From Hymenopellis radicata (Eukaryota; Basidiomycota; Agaricomycetes; Agaricales; Physalacriaceae): DNA of 64,000 nt. Below the pieces are notes generated by a model. The model was given only the letters and a program-made list of their open reading frames with translations. It had not been told where the DNA came from and ran no database searches. The DNA is taken from the NCBI GenBank assembly GCA_015501595.1, contig JADNRX010000070.1, forward strand, positions 1 through 64,000, written 5' to 3'. Position 1 is the first letter of the stretch, and each line of letters starts with the position of its first letter. This document shows positions 34,775 through 45,728 of this stretch, piece after piece. Made by a program: the position numbers and the translations under genes.

Positions 34775-35447
34775 TAGAGCATGCCACGAGTCTAAACCCA
34801 GGTCCGGCGGGTCGAGTTTGCCCAAGTTTGCATATCTGAAGTCCGGACTTGCGACTTGTCTCAAACTCGCGAGTCGCGGGTCCAAAACTCGCGAGTTTGC
34901 GAGTTTTTGACGAGTTTCGAGCTATAACCCACTCATATCACCTCCAACTGAGGTCAAACTAATGCAAACATGATCTCTATAGCCTATTGCAGCTCTGTTG
35001 GATCATATTTATATGTATAACACAGTTTACTGTACTATTACACGCAAGTCTTCGCATAACGGGTAACGGGGGTCTGTGAAATGAAGAGTTCATGCTACCA
35101 TAACGCGTAACGGCCAAAATTGGGCCCCAGGTAAGGCCCAAAAAGGAAATTTTCTAAGGCGGCGGCTCTTGCCACCGCTCCCGCCTGTCCATATAAGGAA
35201 ATTGGACCCTGAATGAAGAGCAACGTCTGTGAAGAGTATGCATAACGGGTAACGCCCCATGAAGACTAGGTCGTAATAGTACAGTATATGCATAACATTA
35301 TATCTTAACTGACTACCGGAACCTGCGCAAGTACTTGCCGAATGCTCCAACCTCAAACCTGCGACTTGCGCGAACCCGGGTCGCGAGTCGCGAGTCGCAG
35401 GTTACCTGCGAGTTACCCGTGCTGGCCGAAACTCGTGGCATGCTCTA
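34775..35447. mobile_element. hAT-type foldback MITE, 673 bp
   Basis: TAGAGCATGCCACGAGT (34775-34791) is repeated inverted at 35431-35447. It is flanked by an 8-bp duplication with one mismatch, ACGTGTAC (34767-34774) and ACGTGTAT (35448-35455). Ends of TAGAG type plus 8-bp duplications fit hAT. The interior is itself palindromic (TACTGTACTATTAC near 35027, complement near 35275) and carries three ATAACGSGTAACG motifs. No coding capacity. Confidence 0.75.
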
Positions 35448-35504
35448 ACGTGTATGGTTAATAACGGTTACTAACCGTTAATAACATACCCCAAAATGAA
35501 GGTA

Positions 35505-36187
35505 CAGTCATGTACCAATCAACGGGACAGGACCCGTCAACGGGACAAACGGCTCGGAACCGCGGCACAGGCTCAATTTGGGCTCGGAGTTCTTAGCAGA
35601 TGACAATGAATGATGTACAGTGCTATAATACGTGTCCTCCGAGGCTGTCGCAGTGAACAAGAGCTCTCTGCTGTTCAGAAATGAGTGAAATTTTGACAGA
35701 TGATGGATTCTGGCTTCTTTCGAGCATTGAATCTGCAAAAAAAAACCTGTCATTTCAAAGGTATACTAAAACTACACTAGCTAAGGCCTACATGATACTA
35801 TTTAAGCAAGGAGGAACGGTTATCGAGCATATCTCGAAGCCATCTACAGAAATATGTCACACTGACCCAAAGGAGCGACGGACCCATGACGTCGTCTCAC
35901 TAGCTACAAGCTAAACAGAGTAGATCCGATGTTGCCGCCCGTCCACATAAGGTATATCAGCGTGATGTTACGCTGTCCTGTTGAGTGGTCCCATCCCGAT
36001 AAGGCTTATTACAGTACTTTATTCTCCGCCAGCTTCTATAGATGTTGGGGTGCTCGTATTTCTACGTAGAATCAAGTAGAGTACCTGTATTCTATAGACT
36101 AAGCAGCCCAGTCCGCATTCCAAACATTATATAGTAGGTTCCGGGCATGATCTTTAATTGGCTGTCCCGTTGATTGGTACATGACTG
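35505..36187. mobile_element. Tc1/mariner (pogo-like) non-autonomous element, 683 bp
   Basis: Perfect 26-bp terminal inverted repeats at 35505-35530 and 36162-36187, starting CAGTCATGTACCAATCAACG, flanked by TA on each side (35503-35504 and 36188-36189). CAGT ends with a TA duplication are typical of pogo/Fot1-type elements. An open frame at 35681-35914 (77 codons) has no transposase motif. The perfect repeats mean insertion was recent or element ends are constrained. Confidence 0.8.
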
Positions 36188-36267
36188 TATATTCCGCCAA
36201 GGTTACTAACCGCCCTGGCAATATACTGCGCAACCCTAGCCTTGGCCCTTGACCCTTCCGACTTCGC

Positions 36268-37217
36268 TAGGGTGGCGCAGTAAACCCTAGGTTTCGATAC
36301 ACCTCGGGTTTACTGCGGTTTTTAACAGTATCAATATGGTATTGAAACCTCGGCCGAGGTATCAGTACAGTTTTGATACCGACACGTGACAAATTCACGT
36401 GATGGCGCATTGGCACTCAGGCAAGCTGAAAGTGGCGGGATAAGGGCGGGCGGAGGGCGGCGGAGCGATGCGCCACATCACGTGGTAAAAGCACGTGCCG
36501 GTATCGAAACCGTATTTGGCGTAGGCGTGTATCACAACTTCTCTTCTCTTCTTACTAACGGTTTCAAAACCAGAGCCTTCCGGGGGGTCGGTATCAATAC
36601 CGTTACTAACACCCCCCGGAGGTTTACTGCGCCATAGGGTGGTGAAGTAAACCCTTGGTTTTGATACACCTCGGGTTTACTGCGGTTAGTAACGGTATCA
36701 ATACGGTATTGAAACTGTCGGGGGTCGGGAGGTAGGTTTCGATACCGGCACGTGACTATTTCACGTGACTTTGGCGGGCGCTCCAAACACATATCCGCGG
36801 CCCGCACCAAGCTCACACCATGGCCCAGTCAGACCTGACCTCGAAGCGAAACAGGCATTAACAAAGCTGTGTCCAATTCCCAAGGACTTCTACCAGTCTC
36901 TAAGTATTCCTCCATAACACAGTGACAAGCACAGTGAGACAGATGAAAATGATATAGACTACAGTATAGATTTTAATTAATTTCATTACAGACCTCAATT
37001 TAATAACCATTACCTCAAGCTGAACCATGGAAAATCTGAGCAGAGCTGATAGGAGCCTTCGGAGAAATTGCGCCACCCGAGTCACGTGCAATGATCACAT
37101 GCCCGTATCGATACCGTTACTAACGGTATCAAAACTAGGACCTCCCGGGGGGTCGGTATCAATACCGTTACTAACACCCCCCGGAGGTTTACTGCGCCAC
37201 CCTACTGCGCCACCCTA
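36268..37217. mobile_element. hAT-type MITE, outer copy (interrupted)
   Basis: Starts TAGGGTGGCGCAGTAAACCC at 36268 and ends ...CCACCCTA at 37217. The 8-bp duplication GACTTCGC is perfect (36260-36267 and 37218-37225). Its right inverted repeat is split by a related element at 36635-37204. Without that insertion and its extra 8 bp the element is about 372 bp. The interior has GGTATCAATACCGTTACTAAC and related palindromic blocks. Confidence 0.85.
36635..37204. mobile_element. hAT-type MITE, inner copy nested in the outer one
   Basis: Starts TAGGGTGGTGAAGTAAACCC (36635) and ends GGTTTACTGCGCCACCCTA (37204). It has a perfect 8-bp duplication CTGCGCCA (36627-36634 and 37205-37212), which is part of the outer element's own terminal repeat. 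It shares the terminal ~130 bp with the outer element but has a different middle. Non-coding. Confidence 0.85.
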
Positions 37218-37225
37218 GACTTCGC

Positions 37226-38650
37226 ATAAATCCACTAAAACAAAAGAAAGGTAAAACGGTCATTCTGAGGGCATTTCAGTGCCGCAGGCACTGCGGCACA
37301 GCCGCTGAGGGCATTGCTGAGGGGAATTCGGTCAACGACCGTTTGCTCAACAGTTTTCAATCGCTTTCCGGCAACATTTCGGTGCGCGTTCAGTGCATGT
37401 TCTTTCAATTACGTACTGGTTCGGGCCATTGTTCCGCTGATGTTCTTTGATGCTTACTCGCGATCACATCTTTCTCTCTTACCACCACAGCACGACGACA
37501 CTATCGTGTTCGGAGAACCCCCGGGGTCTCTTCTACCTCTTCTCTTCTCTTTTCCCGCTTTCTGCCGCTGATTTAGCTTAGCGCCAGCCAGCGCTGCGCC
37601 CTCGGATACGTTCCGGGGCGCATTCTGGTGTTCGTCTTCGCGACGACACTAATTTAACAAGGATCTGGCACGCGTAAGCCCTCACAAGCGAGGCAGCACT
37701 TATATCAGACTGTTCTCTTTGCACTTGGAACATAAAATTGGCTTCACATTGCCCACTGGAACGATTTCTTGTATTTATCTGCGAAACGACCTCTTCCGGA
37801 TGAACCGCGACGTGCGTTATCCCTTACTACAAGGCTGCACTATTAATGGATGACGGGCACTCGCTTGCAGAGACGGTCTATACCCCGCCGTCTATGCTCG
37901 CGACATCTGGCACTCTTCTTCACGACAGCGACAGAGGGTTTAATGTGCACGCACAGCAGTGTCAAAGCCCTTTTGGACGACGTCGTTGGACCGGGCTGAA
38001 TGGTGTCATGGACACATCTAGCCTCACATGGTATGTATTCTTACAATTTATTATTGGTTCTATTTAATGTATCTTAGATTAATGTATCCAATTGCTCCCC
38101 TCTAACCTCCATCCACCTCTTGTATCTACCACCACTTTTTCGTTGCTGGTATGCGGGTCGCTCTCTTGAGCTTTCGCCACAGCGAAAACAATCTGCCAGC
38201 GAGTACCGGGAGATCTGTTCCCCGTTTGAGATCCTTGGGGAAAATGACGAGTAACCCGTACCCGATATGAGTACTATAACATTAGGTTCAGGGCGGGAGA
38301 GCTCATGAGCCCCCGGCCCCGATCCGTGCTTTTTACTACCTCAGAGTAATCATTCTATTATATTTCGTGTTTAGGCATTTATTGTCATATCATGCCTTCT
38401 GATACAAGATCTATGTATGAGTGCCAGTTGTTAGAAAATAAGAAATCAGACTCTCAACTCTTCGTGGACTTTTTAAAAAAAAGAGAGTGAGGGGGAGACG
38501 CGCTGGATTCGAACTCTCGCTCTGAATGGTCGCACAGTCGGCATCTCGGCATAAACGGTCAAACGGTCGACCGTTTGCGGTGGCTGTGCACCCTCAGAAT
38601 GGCGGGGTTCCTCAAAAGAAAAATGTCCAGTGAAAGCGGACTCTATCAGA
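37226..38650. other. Gene-poor stretch between transposon nest and tRNA
   Basis: No supported protein gene. Contains the palindrome GTGCCGCAGGCACTGCGGCAC near 37280. A minus-strand tRNA-like 3' half near 38485-38545 reads GAGTTCGAATCC, ends GCGTCTCC, and is followed by an oligo-T tract. Its 5' half is missing, so it is at most a tRNA-derived remnant. Confidence 0.4.
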
Positions 38651-38735
38651 TTCCCTCTAGCCGACTTGAACGACTGACCTCGTCATTTTGGATCTGCAAT
38701 ACTAGTGACGCGCTCTACCACTGAGCTAAGAGGGA
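38651..38735 (-). tRNA. tRNA-Thr (anticodon AGT) with 13-nt intron
   Basis: On the minus strand the acceptor stem TCCCTCT pairs with AGAGGGA. The D-arm reads TAGCTCAGTGGTAGAGC. The anticodon stem CGTCA/TGACG encloses a loop with AGT at positions 34-36, followed by a 13-nt intron (TTGCAGATCCAAA) at the canonical 37/38 site. The T-arm stem AGTCG/CGGCT has loop TTCAAGT, and the discriminator is A. Decodes ACU (and ACC after inosine modification). Confidence 0.9.
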
Positions 38736-39055
38736 TTCACACTTATTCATCCTCGAACTATAGAAGGATATGAGACCCGATCGCGTCCAGCAATGAAGAA
38801 ATCGACAGAAGAGATCTGCAGTCTTGATGTCAACGACTGTGCACAAGCAACTGCAGATCTTCTGAGGACTTCACTTATGCATTACTGTGGGCTTAGGCCT
38901 TAATGTTGGATCCCTCATCCTCAAACAGAATGGGCATACAAATAGAGGGCTGCATGTTTGTTACTGGATACACGATGGGTATAAGAAATGAGGCCTTGAC
39001 CACAGCGTCATGAGAGCGCGAAATTTAATGAAGAGTACTGATAGCAAGGCTGCAA

Positions 39056-39642
39056 CTAGCGCCTAGCGTAATGCCTTATCCGCGCTCGCCGCTCAGCTTC
39101 AGCCCGCTGGGCCTGTGCCAGTTGTTCTGCAACTCTTTGACTTTCAAGCATAGCACGTGCAGAGCGAATCCCGTTCTGTGCGATGGAAGCGTTCCTCGTT
39201 AGAGATTGTGATTGTTGGAAAAGGACGACTGACCTCCACATATTGTTCAAGAGTCTCGATTTCCATCTTGCATTGAGTGTAAGTAGCTATATCAAAATTG
39301 ATGTTTGCTATCAAGTCCTCTTCAGCGTAGCGTGGATCCTGCGATGGATACATCCTACACCAGCGATCGACGCGCTTCTGGTAGCTAGTCCAAGCTGTCA
39401 GCTTTGAGTAGACGGGATCGGGTTACTACTTACTTCTCGATCTGCGTCGAGGGTAGTTTTACGGCGTCAAGGGGCAGACCTCGCTCATGGGCACGTTGAA
39501 TGCGGGTCAAGAGATCGCCTGCTCTCTGGTAGAACTGCTCGTAAGCCTCCATCGGAGGAGACTGGAAATATATCGGCTGGGGTGGGCCATGGGAAGATGG
39601 AAAGGTCGCGGAGTGGGTGGGTTGCGCTTTGAATGAGGACAA
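39056..39642 (-). CDS. Small coiled-coil protein of unknown function
   Basis: Three exons. Exon 1 carries EAYEQFYQRAGDLLTRIQRA. A middle exon reads QKRVDRWCRMYPSQDPRYAE, and the last (after a GTCAGTC...GCACAG intron at about 39178-39235) reads NGIRSARAMLESQRVAEQL and ends in Arg/Ala-rich helix ARIRHYARR. The join of exon 1 to exon 2 is one frame off with the obvious GTAAGT donor, so either splicing differs or a base is wrong. A TATA box on the minus strand (TATAAAAG, about 39648-39655) lies too close to the ATG at 39642. The in-frame ATG at 39552 is therefore the more likely start. Function unknown. Confidence 0.5.
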
Positions 39643-41168
39643 GCGGACTTTTATACACAGCTGTGCAGAGATTCACACGCACCCGTTGACAACAGCTGGT
39701 GCATTATAGCCTGAGAGAACAACAATAACAACAAAGCGCCCATCAAAGATCAGTGTGGCGCAGAACAAGAGATATCTTGTTCTGGCACAACACTTACATA
39801 TCCTGGGGCACACTGTAACGCGCCGATGCCGACTACAACCAATCTTGAATAGTGTTCTATGACTTCTCGTCTTAAAATGACAGTATAGACATTGCACTTA
39901 GAAGACCCACACAAGAAATAAGCGCCTCGGTGATCACTGTCAATCTGCAACGTTTAAAGAAGAGTCTGAGTTTCCCCGATATATATCACTATCTTGGAAC
40001 ACGCACAAAATCGCTGGGCGCTTACGATACAGTCGCCAGCTGCAGTTTCCTTCCTTCCGGGTCCACCCTCTCAAAGTAACGATTGTCTCAAATCTTTATC
40101 GCTGATACGCACCGAGCATCAATGCATGGCTAGATTGGTTGTCTTCCTGGGCCGCCCCCATAAGCCACGTCCGAAGATGACCACCTGGTCTTACATAGAC
40201 TCGGTAAAAAGCCAGCGACGAAGATATTCGAAGATGATATACCGGGAAAGTAGCGCCGACGCCTGTCGTCTTTTCAGTCCCCGGGACATAATCAGGAGGA
40301 CAGGAAGGAATCTCTGGGCAGGCGGTTTTCCTTGTGGGCCGCCTCCATGACAGTGAGATGCGGAAGCGCGAGTCAGACCTTGTGGGGGTGAACCAAAGGT
40401 CGACGGTAACCACGTTGGTTACTTGAATCGGGCCTCAGGCTCAGGCGCATAGAATTTTCGGCGGACAGCGTTCACGTTTCCGGCGGGACACAGCTTCCTT
40501 GTCTGGCTTCTTCGTCGAGCTAATCGTTTGATAGTCGACGTCCATGCACAATGTTCCGATTCTTGTCAGACTCGGGCTGATTTGAGTCTTGTAAGCGATT
40601 ACAAGTTCGTCTGTTGATAGTTTGAGTCCAAGAGGCGCAGGGTCACATGCGACGGAGTTGATCGATCACGCCCGACAGGGCGACACCTACTCTCCTCCTC
40701 CGCCCATCCCTTGACACGATGTCGAATCAAACTCAAAATCAAACTGATTGTAGTGACCGAGTCAACGATCGCTGGTCCATTCCATTGCCAACCCGACCAT
40801 GGGACGCGTTCTTGCGATCGACGATGGCAGCTCTGTCGCCTAAAAATGCCAAGTCCCATTGAAGAAGGAAAGAACCGGCTGGAAGGCTCACCCAAAATAT
40901 GTCGCTGACAACGTCAAGATTGCGAAACTCTCCGATTCAGTTGTTGGCTCTGAATGCCGATCTTACTGTCGTAAGACGCCGCGACTTCGATGTCAACCAC
41001 TTCCACATTCTGTGCGTTCTTTGCTTTCCTTTCACACAAACCGTGGGATGCCATCAAGTTCTATCAGACAAGTGCTGTCGATTTACAAGTGGTGTGGAAT
41101 TCTACGTCCACTTCTGCTGTGATGTGCTGTAACCCTCGCCTCACATCTTACCAGCTACAACCACGAGC
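39643..41168. other. Intergenic, no supported gene
   Basis: Several open frames on both strands without domains or splice logic. Promoter side of the seven-helix gene at 41169. Confidence 0.35.
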
Positions 41169-42469
41169 ATGCCTACACTCTCCGAGAAACTTGGATACTC
41201 CACGGAAGACGTTGTGTACAACTTGGACATTCTATTCCAATCTCAACTGCTTGGGATCTTCGCTCATGGAATCTACACCGCAGTCTATATTATGGCGCTT
41301 TACCAGATCTGTACGTCGACGACTTTCTCCCCACATCAAGCTCATTGCTGATTTAGCCCGTATTGTAGCGATGCAAAGGTCTCTAATGTCGCGTCGCATT
41401 ACCTTCGCGTTGATTATCACCGTTATGTGGGCGCTAGCATCGCTTGTTTTCGGGATCAACTGGAAACTTCTGGACGTCACTTATGTCGTGTATGCGGACA
41501 CGAGAGAAAGTACATTTGACGCAATGATAACTGGCGCTGGCTTTTTAGATCGCCGTCACGTTCTCATCATAAGCTCTGTGGCGGAAATTGTGAACATCTT
41601 ACTCGCCGAGTCCATCATTGTGCGTAGTATGATCCCCTAATTGTCTATCTTCCATTCAATAGTTACAGATTCAGAGATGCTGGACAGTCTATGCACGCAA
41701 CTGGAAAGTGATCGCCCTTCCTTGCCTAACGTTTACGGTTGAGATGAGTGCGTGTTTTCGTGAAGTTTAGTACGCAGGTTTCGATTAAAACGGACCCCCA
41801 GTCAGCATTTTCATTCGCTTTGCTTCTCATCTTTCCGAGCTACCCGATGTCAATCCCACCAGCACCCGCAAGATGCAATGGGGGCTGGTTCATTATTCAA
41901 TGACACTCTTCACAAACTTGTTCTGCACTTCTGCCATCATCTTTCGTATCATCCACCTAACTGGTCTGGCAAAGGCTTTCCGAACATATCGTGCTGTCAT
42001 CGGAATCCTCGTCGAGTCTGCCCTTCTATACACCGCCATATATACTGTATACATCGGGATGTATATACACGACACCACCAGCGACGCGCAGTTCGCCCAG
42101 TCGTATTCATATCCCGCAACGTTACTCGGGCCTGTTACCGTACGTCTCCTGTTAGTGTATCATTGTTCAGCCCAAGTAGTGAGACTCTTTCAGGGAATCG
42201 CGCCGGCACTCATCATTGCGCGTGTAGCTGCCGGCCATTCGCGGCCAGATGATTCTTGGACGCAGAGCACATCCGACGATATAGCCTCCATGCACTTTCA
42301 AGTTCACCATCCTCATTCATCGTGGGCAGATTCTTCTATGAATGTAGACTTAGAACGCCCGGACCCCTTCCGTGTCAGCAATCATGACGACCTTTTTCCT
42401 GCATCAGGAAGCGCATTCAAAGTCAACGAAGTGCTCATTGTCGAGGGAAGGTTTAGGCATGGGAGATGA
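41169..42469 (+). CDS. Seven-helix integral membrane protein, second Agaricomycete family
   Basis: Five exons with consistent phases: 41169-41310, 41357-41619, 41663-41747, 41802-42139 and 42194-42469. The N-terminus MPTLSEKLGYSTEDVVYNLD precedes helix 1 (LLGIFAHGIYTAVYIMALYQ). Further helices are ITFALIITVMWALASLVFGI, VLIISSVAEIVNILLAESII and ALLYTAIYTVYIGMYI. The hallmark motifs RCWTVYARNWKVIALPC and GIAPALIIARVAAGHSRPDD match a large uncharacterised Agaricomycete family that I recognise by pattern. The hydrophilic tail is about 70 residues. It is distinct from the family at 30929-32508. The protein looks complete and undamaged. Function unknown. Confidence 0.85.
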
Positions 42470-43956
42470 CTGATTCACATTATTGTACAGACAAGTTAAT
42501 TTGTTGGATGGTAGGTAGGCACAAGGTCCCACTGAGGAACGGCCGTTTGTGGAAATGTTGAGCAGTGCCACCCGGAGTCGTGCTCTGACTACGCTATCTA
42601 TCTGAAACAGATGTACATTTTCGCAATTGAACGGTGTCACCATGCCAGGTTCCAAAGCAAATTGTCTGCGAATCGGAGAGTTATTGGACAGACACGGCGC
42701 CGTTCGCTCAGCGGAATCGGCAATCAATGTTCCAACGTTCAAGGGTGGCTTTCTACAAGCGACCGTCGCGATGATGAAAAAGGTTGCCTCTGAAGAGGTC
42801 GTATGAAGATGATGGAGTGAGTCGAACTTTTCATTTCCCCCCAGTGGCGATCGAGTGAGCGACCATTCACCCCATCCGACATGGTCGGTGATCGCATGAG
42901 GCATCAGGACAGCGAGCTTAACATGACAATAGTTTAGAGCTTAATTCGGTCTCCGCTCTCTCTCACCAACACAATATCTGGTGAAGGTTTTAGTCGTTCA
43001 ACGAGAACAGTCGCCACACCATTTGGCATTTGCTATAGTGAAGTGCAGAACATGGGGTCTGTATCAAGACATCCATTCTCTGATAACCAAGCCTGAATAC
43101 TGCTTCCGAAAGGCCTCAAACGATGAGGATTGATCTTGACTTCAACTTTGGCGCTGAGCTGCACCAAGCGAAACTGAGAGGGATATGCGATAAATACTAC
43201 ACTTATCCACCTCATATTACTCTCCTTCTCGGAGAATGCGAGTCCCAAGAGGGCACTATCTTAATGGGCATTCTACAGGAAGCGTGCCATGAGGAATCGC
43301 CTTGGAGTTTCGAACTGCTGAAGGACCCACGGAGCTACGAGAATAATCTACTAAGAGACGATCGTGAGTATCCCATCGTCTCCGTTGAGTCGGTTTACGA
43401 GACTACGAGAATAACAGAGGTGTTTATCTACCCCAAAGCGAAACGCCGTACGCGTTTCCTACCAAGGAGTCTAGCCCTTTACGCGTACGTCCCACCTAAT
43501 GTCCTTGACCGCATCTGCAGCTGAAAGCGAGTCTCTATCTCGCCCTACTCTGTGATACATCGTGACGTGTGGTTTCCAGTCCCATTGAGAAGCGTGGGTA
43601 TTGCGCAATGTGAACGTTGTACTAGCTCTTCCGATGTAAGCCGATTCCGCAGAAGAACGAAATTGATATGCGTACTTGAACGCTGATAGAAGGCTTTCCC
43701 TCAGCTCGAAGATCTCTTCATAGCCATGCTTAGGGTTCACACGAGGATGTGTGCCAAGGGCGATTCTTATTCTCTGAGAACGTTCATTGATGAAAGGTTA
43801 AAAGGATTCAGTGAAGAATCGGGTATCAATGGTGTTTTGGAAAGGGCGCAAGCCGCACAGGAAAGAATTGTATCGATTTAGCAGGTAGACGGCTTCTTGA
43901 AGGCTTGAATGATTGGTTTCTGCTGATACATATTTACATACTTATGAGTCGAGTAC
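42470..43956. other. Region with competing small ORFs
   Basis: On plus, 43123-43524 encodes 133 residues with PPHITLL near the N-terminus. On minus, 43471-43740 encodes 89 residues with WKPHVTMY. Each has a single HxT of the kind found in 2H phosphoesterases, but neither has the required second motif, and the two overlap on opposite strands. I cannot choose between them. Confidence 0.3.
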
Positions 43957-44141
43957 TGGAGAGGGCCGGCGACAGTCGCGCACGGAATCGCGTCGTGGCG
44001 GGAAAGCAAGGATGGAATGAATCTGATCGACTACGACAACAGAGAATCTACGCTACGCTACGGATGGTGCAGCCAAACAAGGCCAAACACCGGCAGAGTG
44101 AGGCGAGAACAGTGGCGGGGCGGTCGCGACCCACCGCTGCA
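43957..44141. repeat. LTR-like direct repeat, left
   Basis: Starts TGGAGAGGGCCGGCGACAG and ends CCACCGCTGCA. Differs from the right copy by a few single-base changes and indels. Confidence 0.65.
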
Positions 44142-44204
44142 TGTGCCCCATACAAAACAAAGCACGGCGTCCTCGTCGTGCTGCAAGAGAAATGACGCCA
44201 ATGC

Positions 44205-45529
44205 CTACCATGTAGGTGGACTCCATCCCAGAATCTGAAGGACCTGCGCTAGCTTGAGGAGCTGATGAGGATCGTGCAGTGTAACGATTGGTGACGCTGA
44301 TGAGATGGGTTGTGCTGGAACAGGCTGTGCTAGTATAGAGTGTACGGGCTTCGTTGCATAATTTGGTGTTGGTGCATGAGGAATGGGTGGCGGTACATAT
44401 CTGCACCATGGGATATTTTCTGTACGTGTGAATCGACGTGAGCGGCGGCGTAGACTACCAAAAGGCAGTTTAGCTCCGGAACAAAGGACTGAAATGTCGC
44501 GTTGTGGGGGCAATGGGAACATGGGGATGAGGGGGATGACGGAAACATCATCATCCCAGCTGGATCTCGGTGCAAGGTCTAAGGATGGTGGCGGAAGATC
44601 GAATGAAGGGGCTCGTATTGTAGAGTTGGCGGGAGCGGGCAGACGGGGTGGAGGCTGAACTGAAATGGGGGAAGGTGGAGGGGTGGAATGCGATGACGGC
44701 GCTACTTGAACTGCGATGTCGGCGGTTGTAGCATTGTCAACCTGAATCGACCTGTTCGCTGTAGCTGGGCGCCCACTACGACATGGACCCGAAGCACGGT
44801 GCTCACTCCACCGGATGCGTTCACGAGACGCGCCTACACAGGTACCGCTCTGGCAAGTTTCCCGAACTTCCTCGCGTCCAGCCTCCGATGCACTCCTCTT
44901 CGTTGCCTCCAACGTTTCGAGTTGCCTATGCAACTCCGATGATGGCTGGTCATTCAAACCTGCCATGTATCCTTCCTCAAGTCCAACCTTCCGCCCGTGA
45001 TGAACGCGGCAATATCCTCTTCGTTCTGCGAGGAACAGGCCGGAGTGTGTGTCGACGCGTTGTCCCAGAGAGCTCGCAAGGCGGCAGGTCGGAGCCTGTC
45101 AGGCGCTCGAATGAACTCGGCCAGCGCCGCGTGGAATGGGTGGGATGATGGGGTCTCCTCGAGGAGCTCGAAAAATGATGTACAATGCGTGTACGACGCG
45201 ACTGGTGGTGAAGGTGGTTCTAATGCTGCAGGCGGGTTCAAAGCCAATACCTCGGGCAGTCCTAGTGTTTTTACTGCAACTGTGCGACGGGCTATCTCAG
45301 CCTCTCTGTCAAGCTCGAGTATGCATGCCTCGCGGCGGGCCTCCTTGGTTTCTTTGGTCTCGGGTGTGGCTGGTGTCTCTGCTGGTGCTGGTGCTGGTGC
45401 GGCTGGTGCTGGTGCTGGTGCTGGTGCTGGTGCTGGTGCTGGTGCTGGTGCTGCTGCTGATGCTGCTGGTGTAACTGTCTGTCCTGTCCAACCTAGTTCT
45501 CGTAGTTTTGCGACGCGACGATTCGTCAT
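44205..45529 (-). CDS. Ala/Pro-rich protein inside the LTR-like element (one frame break)
   Basis: Start ATG at 45529 (MTNRRVAKLRELGWTG). An (Ala-Pro)n tract follows, encoded by the hexamer repeat, then a helical region (EARREACILELDREAEIA, FFELLEETPSSHPFHAAL). The frame breaks at the CC at 44987-44988: FITGG continues as VGLEEGYMAGLNDQPSSEL in the next frame if one base is added. The C-terminal half is Ser/Pro-rich and ends QILGWSPPTW. About 440 residues if joined. No known domain; gag-like by position and composition only. Confidence 0.5.
45381..45453. repeat. GGTGCT hexamer microsatellite (codes Ala-Pro)
   Basis: About a dozen GCTGGT units, interrupted once by GCGGCT. On the coding (minus) strand it gives the Ala-Pro tract. 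Expected to be length-variable. Confidence 0.85.
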
Positions 45530-45728
45530 GGTGCTGTTCTCTGTCTCCTATAGTCTCTCTTCTGTCCTAATATCCTGAAAGGAATGGCTCGACGACGTCG
45601 ACAAAAGCGGCGGGGTCCTGTGCGAGGCGGGCTCGGATGCGTGCTGCTGGGGAAAAGCGAGGAATTGCTGCAAAAAAAAAGCAAGGAAAAGCTAGTGCGT
45701 GGGCCGAATCACACGCTCATCACCAAAA

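Larger units (their letters stand above)
32803..36238. mobile_element. 3.4-kb hAT-like element, non-autonomous, with nested insertions
   Basis: The left end TAGGGTTGCGCAG (from 32803) and right end CTGCGCAACCCTA (to 36238) are inverted repeats. The element is flanked by a perfect 8-bp duplication GCCTTGGC (32795-32802 and 36239-36246). TIRs starting TAGGG with 8-bp duplications are the hAT signature. No hAT transposase motif was seen inside. Instead it contains a decayed host-type gene fragment (33662-34222) and two younger insertions (34775-35447 and 35505-36187). A GGTTAATAACGGTT-type motif recurs near both ends. Confidence 0.75.

Noticed and set aside
38480..38545. Second tRNA gene on the minus strand
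   Set aside because: T-arm-like sequence and oligo-T are present, but the D-arm and 5' acceptor strand cannot be formed.
43123..43740. 2H phosphoesterase gene from PHITL and PHVTM motifs
   Set aside because: The two motifs lie on opposite strands in overlapping frames; neither protein has both histidine motifs.
44997..45578. Plus-strand Ala/Gly-rich ORF of 193 codons
   Set aside because: It is the complement of the Ala-Pro repeat; the minus-strand frame has a better start and a longer coherent reading.
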